A program made the translations under genes and the position numbers. From Bacteroides pyogenes (GTDB lineage Bacteria; Bacteroidota; Bacteroidia; Bacteroidales; Bacteroidaceae), in NCBI RefSeq assembly GCF_014196225.1, contig NZ_JACIDI010000014.1, forward strand, positions 21,056-85,055: a DNA stretch of 64,000 bases, written 5' to 3'. The notes beneath the pieces were generated by a model that was not told where the DNA came from, ran no database searches, and saw only the letters and a program-made list of their open reading frames with translations. Positions 49,801 to 58,259 of this stretch are shown piece after piece (the first letter of the stretch is position 1; each line of letters starts with the position of its first letter).

Positions 49801-50210
49801 TCCAAAGGGAAAGAAGCTGTCGCCTGCTGATCGTTTTTTTTGGTCGACAGAATAATCTGTTTGTCCATTACGGTATAAACCACGTTCGTCCCTCGGAAGA
49901 TGTGGTCCAGAATTTCTGTAATCTTGCCGCTCTTATTATTCACCGAAACGATCCTATCGGTATTGATAGTCTTATCGTTGTAAAGGAATACGTAATCGGA
50001 AGTTTTTTCGATTTTGTTTAACACTTGCTCTATGGTAACATTAGAGACGGAAATAGGCACTCCCGTACGTTGGGCATAGCCATTGTTAGCTGAAAGCTGG
50101 AATACTGCCATGAAAAGCAGCACAATACTAATCCTCATTTTTAAAGGTAGTTTTAGATTCAAAGCACATTCAGGATTAAGCACTGAAAATGAATGAGTTT
50201 TTTTCATCAT
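46860..50210 (-). CDS. SusC-like TonB-dependent outer-membrane transporter with STN signalling domain
   Basis: The 1116-aa protein imports oligosaccharides using TonB energy. In order: signal peptide (to about residue 46, ANNGYAQ), STN domain (about 50-115), a carboxypeptidase-D-like repeat (GEPLIGVNVKVKGAAVGAIT), the SusC TonB-box region and plug (VVVTALGIKRAQKALSYNVQ), and a beta-barrel ending SLRSFGASIKLSF. The STN domain is the part that talks to a FecR-type anti-sigma factor, which matches the fecR gene 182 nt upstream. Confidence 0.95.
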   Translation of the reverse strand: MMKKTHSFSVLNPECALNLKLPLKMRISIVLLFMAVFQLSANNGYAQRTGVPISVSNVTIEQVLNKIEKTSDYVFLYNDKTINTDRIVSVNNKSGKITEILDHIFRGTNVVYTVMDKQIILSTKKNDQQATASFPLEGTVRDSKGEPLIGVNVKVKGAAVGAITDFDGNFSLEVQEGAIIEISYVGYVTQEVKVAGNKPLQIILQEDNHVLNEVVVTALGIKRAQKALSYNVQEIKNEALTTAKDANFVNSLNGKIAGVTINKSGSGVGGATRVVMRGAKSLEGNNNVLYVVDGIPLFNTSAGDDSGVMGTGRVSSEGIADFNPEDIASISVLSGPSAAALYGSSAANGAILITTKKGESGKVKVDLTSSFEFSNPFVMPRFQNTYGNKRGSYKSWGDKLDTPSSYDPAKDFFRTGSNFMNSATMVFGTEKSQTFISVASTNAGGVVPNNDYERYNFSFNNNMKMLNEKLELSVGAQYIKQKDRNMVSQGQYWNPIVAAYLFPRGEKWEPIKTFERRDPARKIYTQYWPVSEGTFGVQNPYWTAYRNIAENDKDRYIFTANARYHIFDWLNVAGRLRLDKANTYFHRDLYASTNEKWAKPKGNFEYSRTTDDQFYADLMANVDKRFGDYSVVANLGTSFSDYSSDMGGYGGPLQLVPNLFTIGNINPSVGAPSEGGGDRAVRNVALFASIELGWKNMVYLTATGRNDWNSRLVNSKEPSFFYPSIGISGLLSEMINMGQMVDLLKLRASYTQVGAPVSRIGMTPGTYTDKIVGGVIIPNTLYPYTDFKAERTKSYEFGLSFKGLKGLSFDLTLYKSNTYNQTFLGTMPESSGYTGAYLQAGNVQNTGIEASLGYGHKVGEVDFSTNLVFSRNKNEIKEMVKDYKHPDLNYTFDIPEVSKGSTILKVGGSINDVYASKFFKKDGNGYVYVPETGEVNMEVGKPVFLGRTTPDFNMGWNASVSWRGLNFGFTFNGRFGGIVTSSTQAIMDSFGVSEVSAIARDNGGALLPNQGLYDAQKYYEMVGASGESELMGYYTYSATNIRLQQLSLGYRFPAKWFKGYIRGLSLTLIGNNLWMIYNKAPHDPELTPTTGTYGVGNDYFMQPSLRSFGASIKLSF

Positions 50211-50300
50211 GTGCGGTTAACTAGAGTTTATAAATAAATTAAATTGATAGGGTAACAGCAGTTCACTTCGGTTGCCCGCCTGCTGTAAGATCTCAAAAAT

Positions 50301-50330
50301 GAAAGGGCTTCGCTATCGCAGAAGTCTTTC
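50301..50330. terminator. Hairpin between fecR and susC
   Basis: GAAAGGGCTTC (50301-50311) and GAAGTCTTTC (50321-50330) form an imperfect stem, and on the minus strand ATTTTTG follows. It may attenuate transcription from the anti-sigma gene into susC. Confidence 0.45.
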
Positions 50331-50392
50331 CTCTTTTCTTCTTAAATTTTCCGGTATTAAATCATAAGCAATGTTTTTCACTGTTTTAACGG

Positions 50393-51334
50393 TTAATATA
50401 AATCGATAATTATTCTTTTTCGGGTAAATGTCCCATCCGCCTGTTGCTCGGATTCTTCGACACTCCATTTCAGGTTAGCCGACTTGGCCAAGTAATCCAA
50501 TATTTGCGGTAAGGTTTCGCTACGAAACGTCGCACGATATTTATATTCTTTATTCGAGTGGTTGCGGAAGGAAATATCCACATTGAAGTGACGTTCCAAA
50601 CGCTTGAATATATCTTCCAGACTGGAGTTTCTGAAAATCATTTTCCCGTCTTTCCATGCCACTTTTTCATATACATCGACAGGCTCCTTGAAAGCTTTGC
50701 CCGTGAGTTTATCATAAGACAAATATTCGCCGGGGGCAAGAGAACATTGATGCCCGCTATGCGGAAAAATCACATTCACCTTCCCCTCTTCGAGCACGGT
50801 TTCCACGCAGTCATCATCTTCGTAAGCCGAAACGTTAAAACGAGTACCGTACACATATACATTCAGACCAGTAGGGGTGTTTACATAAAAAGGAGATTCT
50901 TTATCGGCAGAGACTTCAAAAAATGCTTCTCCCTGCAGACTCACCTGACGGCGAGAAGATTGGAACCGGGTGGGAAAGCGAAGTTTGCTCCCCGAGTTCA
51001 ACCATACCGTAGAGCGGTCGGGCAATTCGTATCGCACGATAGAGCCGGCTGCGGCCGTGACTTCGGCAAATGCTTCTTGCTCGATGCGATCGGAACGATG
51101 GAAATACATATACCCCAGCGTCAGGCTTGCAAAAAGCAGAGGCAAGGTAAGCATCGCCGCATAGCGCATCAGTTGCACACGCAATTCTTTTCTACGGCGT
51201 TCTTGCTTTTGGATTTTCAGTTTCTGGTAAGCCGACGCTACATTCACCGACTCCATTTCGAGAATATCTTCGCTAATCGCTTCTGCGCGTCTCAGCAACT
51301 CGTTCGTATCCGTATTCAGATTATTAGTATCCAA
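50393..51334 (-). CDS. FecR-family anti-sigma factor
   Basis: The 313-aa inner-membrane protein has a cytoplasmic N-terminal part (about residues 1-57), one membrane helix (about 58-78, RYAAMLTLPLLFASLTLGYM), a periplasmic FecR domain (RYELPDRSTVWLNSGSKLRF) and a C-terminal DUF4974 domain that meets the STN domain of SusC. It should hold the neighbouring ECF sigma factor until substrate binds. The only in-frame start for the full length is TTG at 51334; the first ATG is 26 codons later at 51256, so the true start is uncertain. It is divergent from its sigma gene. Confidence 0.92.
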   Translation of the reverse strand: MDTNNLNTDTNELLRRAEAISEDILEMESVNVASAYQKLKIQKQERRRKELRVQLMRYAAMLTLPLLFASLTLGYMYFHRSDRIEQEAFAEVTAAAGSIVRYELPDRSTVWLNSGSKLRFPTRFQSSRRQVSLQGEAFFEVSADKESPFYVNTPTGLNVYVYGTRFNVSAYEDDDCVETVLEEGKVNVIFPHSGHQCSLAPGEYLSYDKLTGKAFKEPVDVYEKVAWKDGKMIFRNSSLEDIFKRLERHFNVDISFRNHSNKEYKYRATFRSETLPQILDYLAKSANLKWSVEESEQQADGTFTRKRIIIDLY

Positions 51335-51489
51335 AGTCCTGTTTTTTAGTTTCTATTTATAATACAAGCGAATTTCCCAAAAGGGACAGGATACGACTGC
51401 TTTTTTTGAATTGCAACACAACATAACGGAAGAGAGAGCACACATTAACCCCAAAATAAATGAAAAACAACATGTTATATTAAAAAACT

Positions 51490-51561
51490 TATTCGTCTTT
51501 CGTCTGTGTTTTATTCGTCTGCCGAATGGCAGACGAATAAAACACAGACGAAAGACGAATA
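51490..51561. repeat. Perfect 34-bp inverted repeat with a 4-nt loop
   Basis: Bases 51490-51523 are the exact reverse complement of 51528-51561, with GAAT between. The left arm carries TTCGTCT at 51492, 51499 and 51514; the right arm carries AGACGAA at 51531, 51546 and 51553, and one more copy lies outside at 51575-51581. On the minus strand the stem is followed by AGTTTTTT, so it can act as an intrinsic terminator. It lies in the divergent region between fecR and the sigma gene. Confidence 0.9.
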
Positions 51562-51808
51562 GGACACGTTCGGCAGACGAAGTATCCGCATAAGCAAATG
51601 GCTTAACTTTAGCAGCCGTTCCCTTTATCTTTCAGCGCATATTCGTTCTTTATAGTCTTCCCTCTCGCTGAAAGGGCCTAAAACCCATCCCCTTGGGGTA
51701 TTACAGAGCTGACAGGAAGGGCTTTCGAGCATTTCGGGCCAGCCTCTCCGGCGCAACAATGTGACATATATTATCGAAATCCGTAGCAAGAATCCGGAAT
51801 TTATCATG
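51562..51808. other. Rest of the fecR-sigma divergent region
   Basis: No gene is supported. A second, weaker stem is formed by CTTTCAGCG (51629-51637) and CGCTGAAAG (51666-51674). The open frames across this stretch have no family resemblance and one runs antisense into the sigma gene. The stretch 51335-51489, on the fecR side of the palindrome, also shows no feature. Confidence 0.4.
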
Positions 51809-51816
51809 TACATTTG
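51809..51816 (+). promoter_or_regulatory. -7 element (TACATTTG) of the ECF sigma gene
   Basis: TACATTTG matches TAnnTTTG. The site for -33 reads GCAA rather than TTTG. Transcription would begin near 51823, inside a longer open frame, which supports translation from the ATG at 51851. Confidence 0.55.
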
Positions 51817-51850
51817 CAGTCGAAAAACATGTGCAACCTTTTCAAGATAC

Positions 51851-52417
51851 ATGATTCTTTCATCCAATAAAAAAGCAAAAGAGCAGCGCTTCAAACAGTT
51901 GTTCGAAGAATATTATGCTCCCTTCTGCCTCTATGCCAAGCGATTTATCGATGACAGAGAGGTTAGGGAAGACATTGTGTCGGATGTATTTGCCGTGGTG
52001 TGGCAAAAAATAGAGTCCGACGACCTGAGACCGGAAACCGCCTTGGGATATATCAAAATGTCCGTACGGAATCAATGCCTCAACCACCTCAAGCATCAGG
52101 AATACGAATGGAATTATGCGGAATGGCAGCAGCAAAAGGCACCGGTATACGCCACCTCGCCCGACAAGGTTTATACGCTGGACGAATTATACCGCCTGCT
52201 TTTCAGTACGTTGGAAAAGCTTCCCGAAAACTATCGGACAGTATTCCTGAAAAGTTTCATTGAAAACAAAACGCATGCGGAGATAGCCGGAGAGATGAAC
52301 CTCAGCGTAAAATCCATCAACCGGTACAAACAGAAAGTAATGACTGTGCTCAAGGAAGAACTGAAAGACTACTTATCGATCATACTTCTGCTGCTTGCGA
52401 TGGAATATCATCAGTAA
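51851..52417 (+). CDS. ECF-type RNA polymerase sigma factor of the SusCD locus
   Basis: The 188-aa protein has region 2 (YAKRFIDDREVREDIVSDVF, about residues 28-47) for -10 recognition and core binding, and region 4 (LPENYRTVFLKSFIENKTHA and SVKSINRYKQKVM) for -35 recognition. This is the Bacteroidetes family paired with FecR anti-sigma factors. The ATG at 51851 is chosen because the -7 element lies upstream of it and after the earlier in-frame codons. It should activate susC and its followers when released. It is transcribed away from fecR instead of ahead of it. Confidence 0.92.
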   Translation: MILSSNKKAKEQRFKQLFEEYYAPFCLYAKRFIDDREVREDIVSDVFAVVWQKIESDDLRPETALGYIKMSVRNQCLNHLKHQEYEWNYAEWQQQKAPVYATSPDKVYTLDELYRLLFSTLEKLPENYRTVFLKSFIENKTHAEIAGEMNLSVKSINRYKQKVMTVLKEELKDYLSIILLLLAMEYHQ

Positions 52418-52595
52418 GGATTGCCCTTGCATGGATGGCATGCAGAATATAAATAAGCCTCATACGCAAGCAATCACGCCTGCCTATTTTTTGCGCTTAG
52501 AACGATGGAAATACTTTTTAGGCAAACGTGTTTTTCTTAGACAGGGAGATAAATCCACAAGAGGTACGACAGGTTCAAAAAGAGTTTGGAGATAT

Positions 52596-52622
52596 CGCAA
52601 TTTCGCGTAAGTCAAAATTGCG
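52596..52622. terminator. Short stem between convergent sigma and waaA genes
   Basis: CGCAATTT (52596-52603) and AAATTGCG (52615-52622) form an 8-bp stem with an 11-nt loop. No U-run is seen on either side. It lies 14 nt past the waaA stop. Confidence 0.35.
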
Positions 52623-52636
52623 CGGGTATCGCTTCG

Positions 52637-53860
52637 TCAGAAATTGATCATGTGCATTATCTTTCGCGTGGCACCGGCATTACCCGTCACATAGTTTCCG
52701 GCTTTCGCACCGGTATCATGCAGAAATGCCTCGTCGATACGGAAACGATCGAGCAGAGACTTCAGTTCTTCATAATCTTTGATGGAATAAGCGCCTTCGG
52801 CTTCCAACAGCTGCTGGGCTTCCATGAATTTCTGGTACTTGGGACCGAAAATAACCGGAATGCCATATACTGCCGCCTCCAGCGTATTATGAATGCCTAC
52901 GCCGAATCCTCCGCCGATATACGAAACTTCCCCGTACCGATAAATGGAAGAGAGCAGACCGAAACAGTCGATTATCAGGCAATCGGCTTTTAGCACATTC
53001 CGTTCATCGGCTCGTGTATATCGCACATACGGACGTTTCAGCTTGCTTATGATCTCTACCAGATGATTTTCATCGATTACATGCGGAGCAATAATCAGCT
53101 TCATTTCAGGATGCGTATTAAAATATTCCAGAAACAGGTCTTCATCCGGACTCCATGAACTTCCCGCCACAAAAGTGAAAGAATTGTCTCCTTTAAACTT
53201 TTCCACCAGCGGAAGTTCCTTCGCCTCCTCGCGAATTTGCAGCACACGGTCGAAACGGGTATCGCCCACCACCGTCACACGGTTGATGCCGATTTTCGAC
53301 AAATAGCGTTTAGAAGCCTCGTTCTGAACGAAAAGATGGTCGAAATTCCTCAGCACCCTGCGGTAGCTTCCGCCATACCATTTGAAAAAGATCTGGTCGC
53401 GGCGGAAAATGGACGAAACGCTGTACACGGGAATCCGGCGTTTGTGAAGTTCGTCGAGATAATTTTTCCAGAATTCATATTTAATGAAGAAAGCCATGCA
53501 CGGATTGGCGATGTCGAGAAACTTTTTCACATTGCGAGGCTTGTCGAACGGCAAGTAGCAAACAATGTCGGCTCCTCTGTAATGCTTGCGCACTTCGTAG
53601 CCCGAAGGCGAAAAGAACGTAAGCAGAATTTTATAGGCAGGGTATTGTGCACGAATCTCTTCAATCAGGGGCCGACCTTGTTCAAACTCTCCGAGCGAAG
53701 CGGCATGAAACCAGATATATCGTTCGTCTTTCTCCACCTGTTGGCGAAGAAGTTCATACACCACCCAATGTCCCTTCATCATTTTTCGCGGTTTACGGCT
53801 GAACGGCGCCGCCAAATGAACGAGAAAATCGTATAAAACAATGGCTAAGTTATAGAGCAT
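52637..53860 (-). CDS. waaA: 3-deoxy-D-manno-octulosonic acid (Kdo) transferase
   Basis: The enzyme adds Kdo to the lipid A precursor at the inner membrane. The 407-aa GT30 protein has a short N-terminal membrane segment (LYNLAIVLYDFLVHLAAPF), the GT-N domain with IWFHAASLGEFEQGRPLIEE, and the C-terminal GT-B domain with VAGSSWSPDEDLF and HNTLEAAVYGIPVIFGPKYQ. It starts 14 nt after gltX and is probably cotranscribed with it. Confidence 0.93.
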   Translation of the reverse strand: MLYNLAIVLYDFLVHLAAPFSRKPRKMMKGHWVVYELLRQQVEKDERYIWFHAASLGEFEQGRPLIEEIRAQYPAYKILLTFFSPSGYEVRKHYRGADIVCYLPFDKPRNVKKFLDIANPCMAFFIKYEFWKNYLDELHKRRIPVYSVSSIFRRDQIFFKWYGGSYRRVLRNFDHLFVQNEASKRYLSKIGINRVTVVGDTRFDRVLQIREEAKELPLVEKFKGDNSFTFVAGSSWSPDEDLFLEYFNTHPEMKLIIAPHVIDENHLVEIISKLKRPYVRYTRADERNVLKADCLIIDCFGLLSSIYRYGEVSYIGGGFGVGIHNTLEAAVYGIPVIFGPKYQKFMEAQQLLEAEGAYSIKDYEELKSLLDRFRIDEAFLHDTGAKAGNYVTGNAGATRKIMHMINF

Positions 53861-53874
53861 AGCGTGTCGCGGGG

Positions 53875-55392
53875 TTATTTCAATACTTCAACGGCGCGCT
53901 TCATACGTGCCAATGTTTCTTCTTTGCCCAACACCCAAGAGATGTCGAACATATGCGGGCCTTTTCCCTCACCCACCAGCGTCAGCCGGAAAGCGTTCAT
54001 GATGTTTCCGGTATGATAGCCCTTCGCGGCAATCCAGTCCATCACAACCTTCTCCTGCCCTTCGATGCTGAAATCATCGATGCCGGCAAGCACTTCGGCG
54101 AGTTCGGTCATATGCTGTGCAGAATCTTCCTTCCAGCGTTTCTTCACCGTTTTCTCATCGTATCGCTCGGGAGCTTCGAAGAAGAAGCTGCACGTTTCCC
54201 AAAGCTCTTTCACAAAACTTACCCGACCTTTCATCATACCCACTACGGCAACCACCTTTTCGAAAGGCGTTTCCACGCCATGTTCTTTCAATATGGGCAA
54301 AAACATCCGGGCAATTTCCTCATCCGGTTTTTGCTGGATATACTGATGGTTGAACCATATACCTTTCTTATAGTCGAACTTTGCGCCCGACTTACTGCAA
54401 CGACGCAGGTCGAAAAGTTGCACCAGCTCGTCCATCGACATAAGTTCCTGATCGTTGCCCGGATTCCACCCCAGCAAGGCAAGGAAATTAATGACAGCCT
54501 CGGGAAGATAGCCCGATTCGCGATACCCTGAAGACACTTCTCCCGTTTTAGGATCGTGCCATTCCAAAGGAAATACGGGGAAACCCAAACGGTCTCCGTC
54601 GCGCTTGCTGAGCTTGCCGTTGCCTTCAGGTTTCAACAACAAAGGCAGGTGGGCAAACGCCGGCATCGTGTCCGCCCAGCCGAACGCACGATACAGCAAT
54701 ACGTGCAGCGGAGCCGATGGCAACCATTCTTCGCCGCGTATCACATGGGTGACTTCCATCAGATGATCGTCTACAATATTGGCCAAATGGTAAGTCGGCA
54801 ACTCGTCTGCCGATTTATAGAGCACTTTATCGTCCAGAATGGAAGAGTTGATTACCACTTCGCCGCGAATCAGGTCGTCTATGCGAATATCTTCATTCGG
54901 TTCGATCTTGAAGCGAACCACATACTGTTTGCCTCCGGCGATCCATGCCTCGACTTCCTCTTTCGGCATAGTCAGCGAGTTGCGCATCATCCCACGAGTG
55001 GAAGCATCGTATTGGAAGTTAGCAATCTCGGCACGTTTCGCGTCCAGTTCTTCGGGCGTATCGAAAGCGACATACGCTTTCCCGGCATCCAGCAACTGCC
55101 GGACATATCTTTTATAAATATCGCGGCGTTCGGACTGACGGTACGGACCATGTTCTCCCCCGAAGCTCACTCCTTCGTCGAAATGAATGCCCAGCCACTT
55201 AAATGATTCGAGTATATATTCTTCCGCACCGGGTACGAAACGGTTGGAATCTGTATCTTCAATGCGGAATATCAAGTCTCCGCCATGCTGGCGCGCAAAC
55301 AGGTAATTATATAAAGCCGTACGCACACCGCCGATGTGCAACGCCCCCGTAGGGCTGGGTGCAAAACGCACTCTTACTTTTCTTTCTGCCAT
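53875..55392 (-). CDS. gltX: Glutamyl-tRNA synthetase
   Basis: The 505-aa class I synthetase charges tRNA-Glu. The HIGH motif is in [17 protein letters not shown] (about residues 13-29), the KMSKS equivalent is KLSKRDGD (about 259-266), and the C-terminal anticodon-binding helical domain follows. Whether it is discriminating or also charges tRNA-Gln cannot be told here. Confidence 0.96.
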   Translation of the reverse strand: MAERKVRVRFAPSPTGALHIGGVRTALYNYLFARQHGGDLIFRIEDTDSNRFVPGAEEYILESFKWLGIHFDEGVSFGGEHGPYRQSERRDIYKRYVRQLLDAGKAYVAFDTPEELDAKRAEIANFQYDASTRGMMRNSLTMPKEEVEAWIAGGKQYVVRFKIEPNEDIRIDDLIRGEVVINSSILDDKVLYKSADELPTYHLANIVDDHLMEVTHVIRGEEWLPSAPLHVLLYRAFGWADTMPAFAHLPLLLKPEGNGKLSKRDGDRLGFPVFPLEWHDPKTGEVSSGYRESGYLPEAVINFLALLGWNPGNDQELMSMDELVQLFDLRRCSKSGAKFDYKKGIWFNHQYIQQKPDEEIARMFLPILKEHGVETPFEKVVAVVGMMKGRVSFVKELWETCSFFFEAPERYDEKTVKKRWKEDSAQHMTELAEVLAGIDDFSIEGQEKVVMDWIAAKGYHTGNIMNAFRLTLVGEGKGPHMFDISWVLGKEETLARMKRAVEVLK

Positions 55393-55423
55393 AATATCGG
55401 GTCTTAATATAGGTAAATCGGGG

Positions 55424-55431
55424 CAAAATTA
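55424..55431 (-). promoter_or_regulatory. -7 element (TAATTTTG) of gltX
   Basis: TAATTTTG on the minus strand lies 31 nt before the gltX ATG. The -33 region is a run of A and does not show TTTG. Confidence 0.5.
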
Positions 55432-55489
55432 ATTTTTTTTTTCCATACTATGTTTTTTTTTCGTACTTTTCGCCAAAAATTCAACGGTT

Positions 55490-57565
55490 ATGGAATATCT
55501 GAAAGGAAAAAGAGGCTTCTTACAAAAAAAATTAATCTATAAAGCTTTATTGTTTATAGTCACAGTGTCTCTTATTGTATATTTCCTTCCTCGCGACGGA
55601 AAATTCAACTATCAGTTCGACATGAACAAGCCGTGGAAATACGCCCAGTTGATAGCCACTTTCGATTTTCCCATTTATAAAAGCGAATCGGTGGTGAAGC
55701 ACGAGAAAGACAGCTTGATGGAGTTTTTCCAGCCTTATTACACGCTCAACAAAAGTGTGGAGAAAGAAGCATTGGAAAAGCTGAAGCGGCAAGGTCATGC
55801 AAAGCTGAAAGGCATCCCCGCCGCCGCAGAACACTTGAAATACATTGATAAAACGCTGAAAAAAATCTATACGACCGGAGTTGTTTCGACAGAAGACAAA
55901 CAAAGGCTTGAACAAGACAGTGTGGTTTCCATTATGGTTGTTGATGATAAGCTGGCCAATCCGGAAGCTACAGGAAATCTTTTCACTGTAAAAAAAGCCT
56001 ATGAATATTTACTATCCACCGCCGATTCCCTGCATCTCAACTTAGACATTCTGCGTCAGTGCGCCATGAACGAATATATCGCTCCGAACTTGTCTTTTGA
56101 CCGCCAGCGCACGCAAACGGCGCAAGAAGAAATCTTCAAAAACTATTCTTGGGCAAACGGGCTCGTAGTTGCCGGGCAAAAAATTGTAGATCGGGGAGAA
56201 ATCATCAGCCCGGAAACCTACAACATTCTGGAATCGCTGCGCAAAGAATCAATCAAACGAAGCGAATCGACCGGACAAGCCCGTCTGGTGCTCATGGGAC
56301 AAATTCTCTTCGTAAGCATGCTGATATTCTACTTCATGCTTTATCTCGACCTGTTCCGAAAAGAGTATTATGTACACAAGGGACGGCTATCGCTATTGTT
56401 CATGCTGATCGTTTTTTACAGTGTGGTGACCGCACTCATGATCACACATAATATATTCAACATCAACATCATTCCGTATGCGATGTTGCCGATCATCATA
56501 CACGTATTTTTCGATTCGCGAACCGCTTTCCTGACACATGTGGTCACCATACTTATTTGCTCTATAGCGCTCAGATTCCCGCATGAGTTCATCCTGACGC
56601 AATTGGGTGCAGGACTGGTAGCTATTTTCAGCCTTCGCGAACTTTCTCAGCGGTCTCAATTAGTCCGCACTGCTTTGTTGGTGATAGCGACTTACGTAAG
56701 CATTTACTTCGCGCTTGACCTGATGGGCGGAAACGTTTTCTCAAGCGACTTCTCAAAGATCAACGTGCGAATATACATATACTTCATAATTAATGGCATC
56801 TTATTGCTGTTCGCCTATCCGTTGCTATTCCTGTTGGAAAAAACATTCGGATTCACCTCCAATGTAACCCTCGTAGAGCTTTCAAATATTAATAGTCCCC
56901 TTTTGCGTCAAATGTCGGAAACTGTGCCCGGCACTTTCCAGCATTCCATGCAGGTGGCCAATCTGGCCTCCGAAGCAGCTAACCGTATCGGAGCCAACAG
57001 TCAGTTGGTACGTACAGGCGCTCTATATCATGATATAGGAAAAATGGAAGCCCCGGCTTTCTTTACCGAAAACCAATCGGGAGGCATCAACCCGCACAAG
57101 AGTCTGAGCTATGAACAAAGCGCGCAAGTTGTCATCAAACACATTACCGGGGGCATGAAATTGGCGGACAAGCACAACTTGCCTAAGGTAATCAAAGACT
57201 TTATCAGCACTCACCACGGGCGTGGCAGAACCAAGTACTTCTATATTTCATGGAAAAACGAACATCCGGGAGAAGAACCTGATGAGGAGAAGTTCACCTA
57301 CCCGGGTCCTAATCCGTTTACCAAAGAGACAGCCATCCTGATGATGGCGGACAGTGTGGAAGCAGCTTCCCGCAGTTTGCCGGAATACACGGAAGAAAGC
57401 ATCAACAATCTTGTCGACAAGATTATCGACTCTCAAGTAGCAGAGGGATACTTCAAAGATTGTCCCATCACATTTAAAGACATCGCTACTGTGAAAACCG
57501 TATTCAAGGAGAAGCTGAAAATCGCTTATCATACCCGGATCAGCTATCCTGAGTTAAAGAAGTGA
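55490..57565 (+). CDS. 7TM-HD family phosphohydrolase (PgpH-like)
   Basis: The 691-aa inner-membrane protein has one N-terminal membrane helix (about residues 17-36), an extracytoplasmic 7TMR-HDED domain (to about 260), seven membrane helices (about 265-465) and a cytoplasmic HD domain. The HD metal ligands include His485 (QHSMQV) and the pair in YHDIGKM (514-515), then HHGRGRT. The architecture is that of PgpH, which degrades cyclic di-AMP; that substrate is inferred from family, not shown. Its end overlaps the end of the phosphatase gene on the other strand by 26 bp. Confidence 0.88.
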   Translation: MEYLKGKRGFLQKKLIYKALLFIVTVSLIVYFLPRDGKFNYQFDMNKPWKYAQLIATFDFPIYKSESVVKHEKDSLMEFFQPYYTLNKSVEKEALEKLKRQGHAKLKGIPAAAEHLKYIDKTLKKIYTTGVVSTEDKQRLEQDSVVSIMVVDDKLANPEATGNLFTVKKAYEYLLSTADSLHLNLDILRQCAMNEYIAPNLSFDRQRTQTAQEEIFKNYSWANGLVVAGQKIVDRGEIISPETYNILESLRKESIKRSESTGQARLVLMGQILFVSMLIFYFMLYLDLFRKEYYVHKGRLSLLFMLIVFYSVVTALMITHNIFNINIIPYAMLPIIIHVFFDSRTAFLTHVVTILICSIALRFPHEFILTQLGAGLVAIFSLRELSQRSQLVRTALLVIATYVSIYFALDLMGGNVFSSDFSKINVRIYIYFIINGILLLFAYPLLFLLEKTFGFTSNVTLVELSNINSPLLRQMSETVPGTFQHSMQVANLASEAANRIGANSQLVRTGALYHDIGKMEAPAFFTENQSGGINPHKSLSYEQSAQVVIKHITGGMKLADKHNLPKVIKDFISTHHGRGRTKYFYISWKNEHPGEEPDEEKFTYPGPNPFTKETAILMMADSVEAASRSLPEYTEESINNLVDKIIDSQVAEGYFKDCPITFKDIATVKTVFKEKLKIAYHTRISYPELKK

Positions 57566-58010
57566 GCAACCCCTCACAAGCATCCTCCAGAATATCCAGT
57601 ACATATTCAAAGCCCTCTGCCCCTCCGTAATAGGGGTCGGGCACGTGGTCGGCAGATATGCGAGTGCAATAGTCTGTCATCCTCTTGATTTTCTTCCACT
57701 CTTCGGGCGATGGAGCCTTCTCTTTCAGATCGTCTATATTCCGGTCATCCATCCCGATGATTAAATCGAAGCAGTAAAAATCTTCCGTCTGCACCGGGCG
57801 TGAACGGTGCACCAGTTGATACCCCCGACGGGCGGCATGGGCACGCATCCGGCTGTCGGGCAATTCTCCCTGATGGTAGGAAAGAATCCCGGCAGAGTCA
57901 ATCACAAAATCTTTTTCCACTCCCTTTTCTTTCAATAAATGGAGCATCACTCCTTCCGCCGCAGAGCTGCGGCATATATTGCCTAAGCAAACAAACAGTA
58001 TTTTTTTCAT
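57540..58010 (-). CDS. Low-molecular-weight protein tyrosine phosphatase
   Basis: The 156-aa protein begins MKKILFVCLGNICRSSAAEG with the P-loop C-x5-R-S (CLGNICRS; nucleophile Cys8) and has the general-acid Asp in DPYYGG (about residue 127). Such enzymes may act on tyrosine kinases of capsule synthesis or on arginine phosphate; the substrate is unknown. It lies downstream of priA on the same strand and overlaps the PgpH-like gene by 26 bp at the 3' ends. Confidence 0.93.
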   Translation of the reverse strand: MKKILFVCLGNICRSSAAEGVMLHLLKEKGVEKDFVIDSAGILSYHQGELPDSRMRAHAARRGYQLVHRSRPVQTEDFYCFDLIIGMDDRNIDDLKEKAPSPEEWKKIKRMTDYCTRISADHVPDPYYGGAEGFEYVLDILEDACEGLLTSLTQDS

Positions 58011-58243
58011 ATTCTTATAAAATTAACAGCTACCCCGAATAAAAATGGGAAACAACCTCCATCCATTATATTACCAACGTCTATATTTCGGCTTGTTGTC
58101 TTGCAATACTTCACATTATCCCACCGCTCCAAAAGCGTGAGGTATATCAAACTCTGAAGCTGCCAAACAAGTAGTCGACAGTCAGGAAGATCGTGCCGGA
58201 AGTATGGGGAATAGAAAGCAGGCTGTTTTCCTTCAGATGACAT
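58007..58243 (-). CDS. Possible 78-aa hypothetical protein between priA and the phosphatase
   Basis: This frame starts ATG at 58243, 16 nt after the priA stop, and its TGA overlaps the phosphatase ATG as ATGA. That spacing looks operon-like. The product (with LPDCRLLVWQLQSLIYLTLL) resembles no family I know and its composition is not strongly protein-like, so it may be chance. Confidence 0.25.
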   Translation of the reverse strand: MSSEGKQPAFYSPYFRHDLPDCRLLVWQLQSLIYLTLLERWDNVKYCKTTSRNIDVGNIMDGGCFPFLFGVAVNFIRI

Positions 58244-58259
58244 AACGCAACGGTCTGTT

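Noticed and set aside
51490..51561. Invertible promoter (phase-variable switch)
   Set aside because: Invertible regions in Bacteroides need two separated inverted repeats around a segment of about 100 bp or more. Here the loop is 4 nt and no invertase gene is near.
51625..51894. 89-aa minus-strand open frame before the sigma gene
   Set aside because: It overlaps the sigma start antisense, lacks a promoter and resembles no family.
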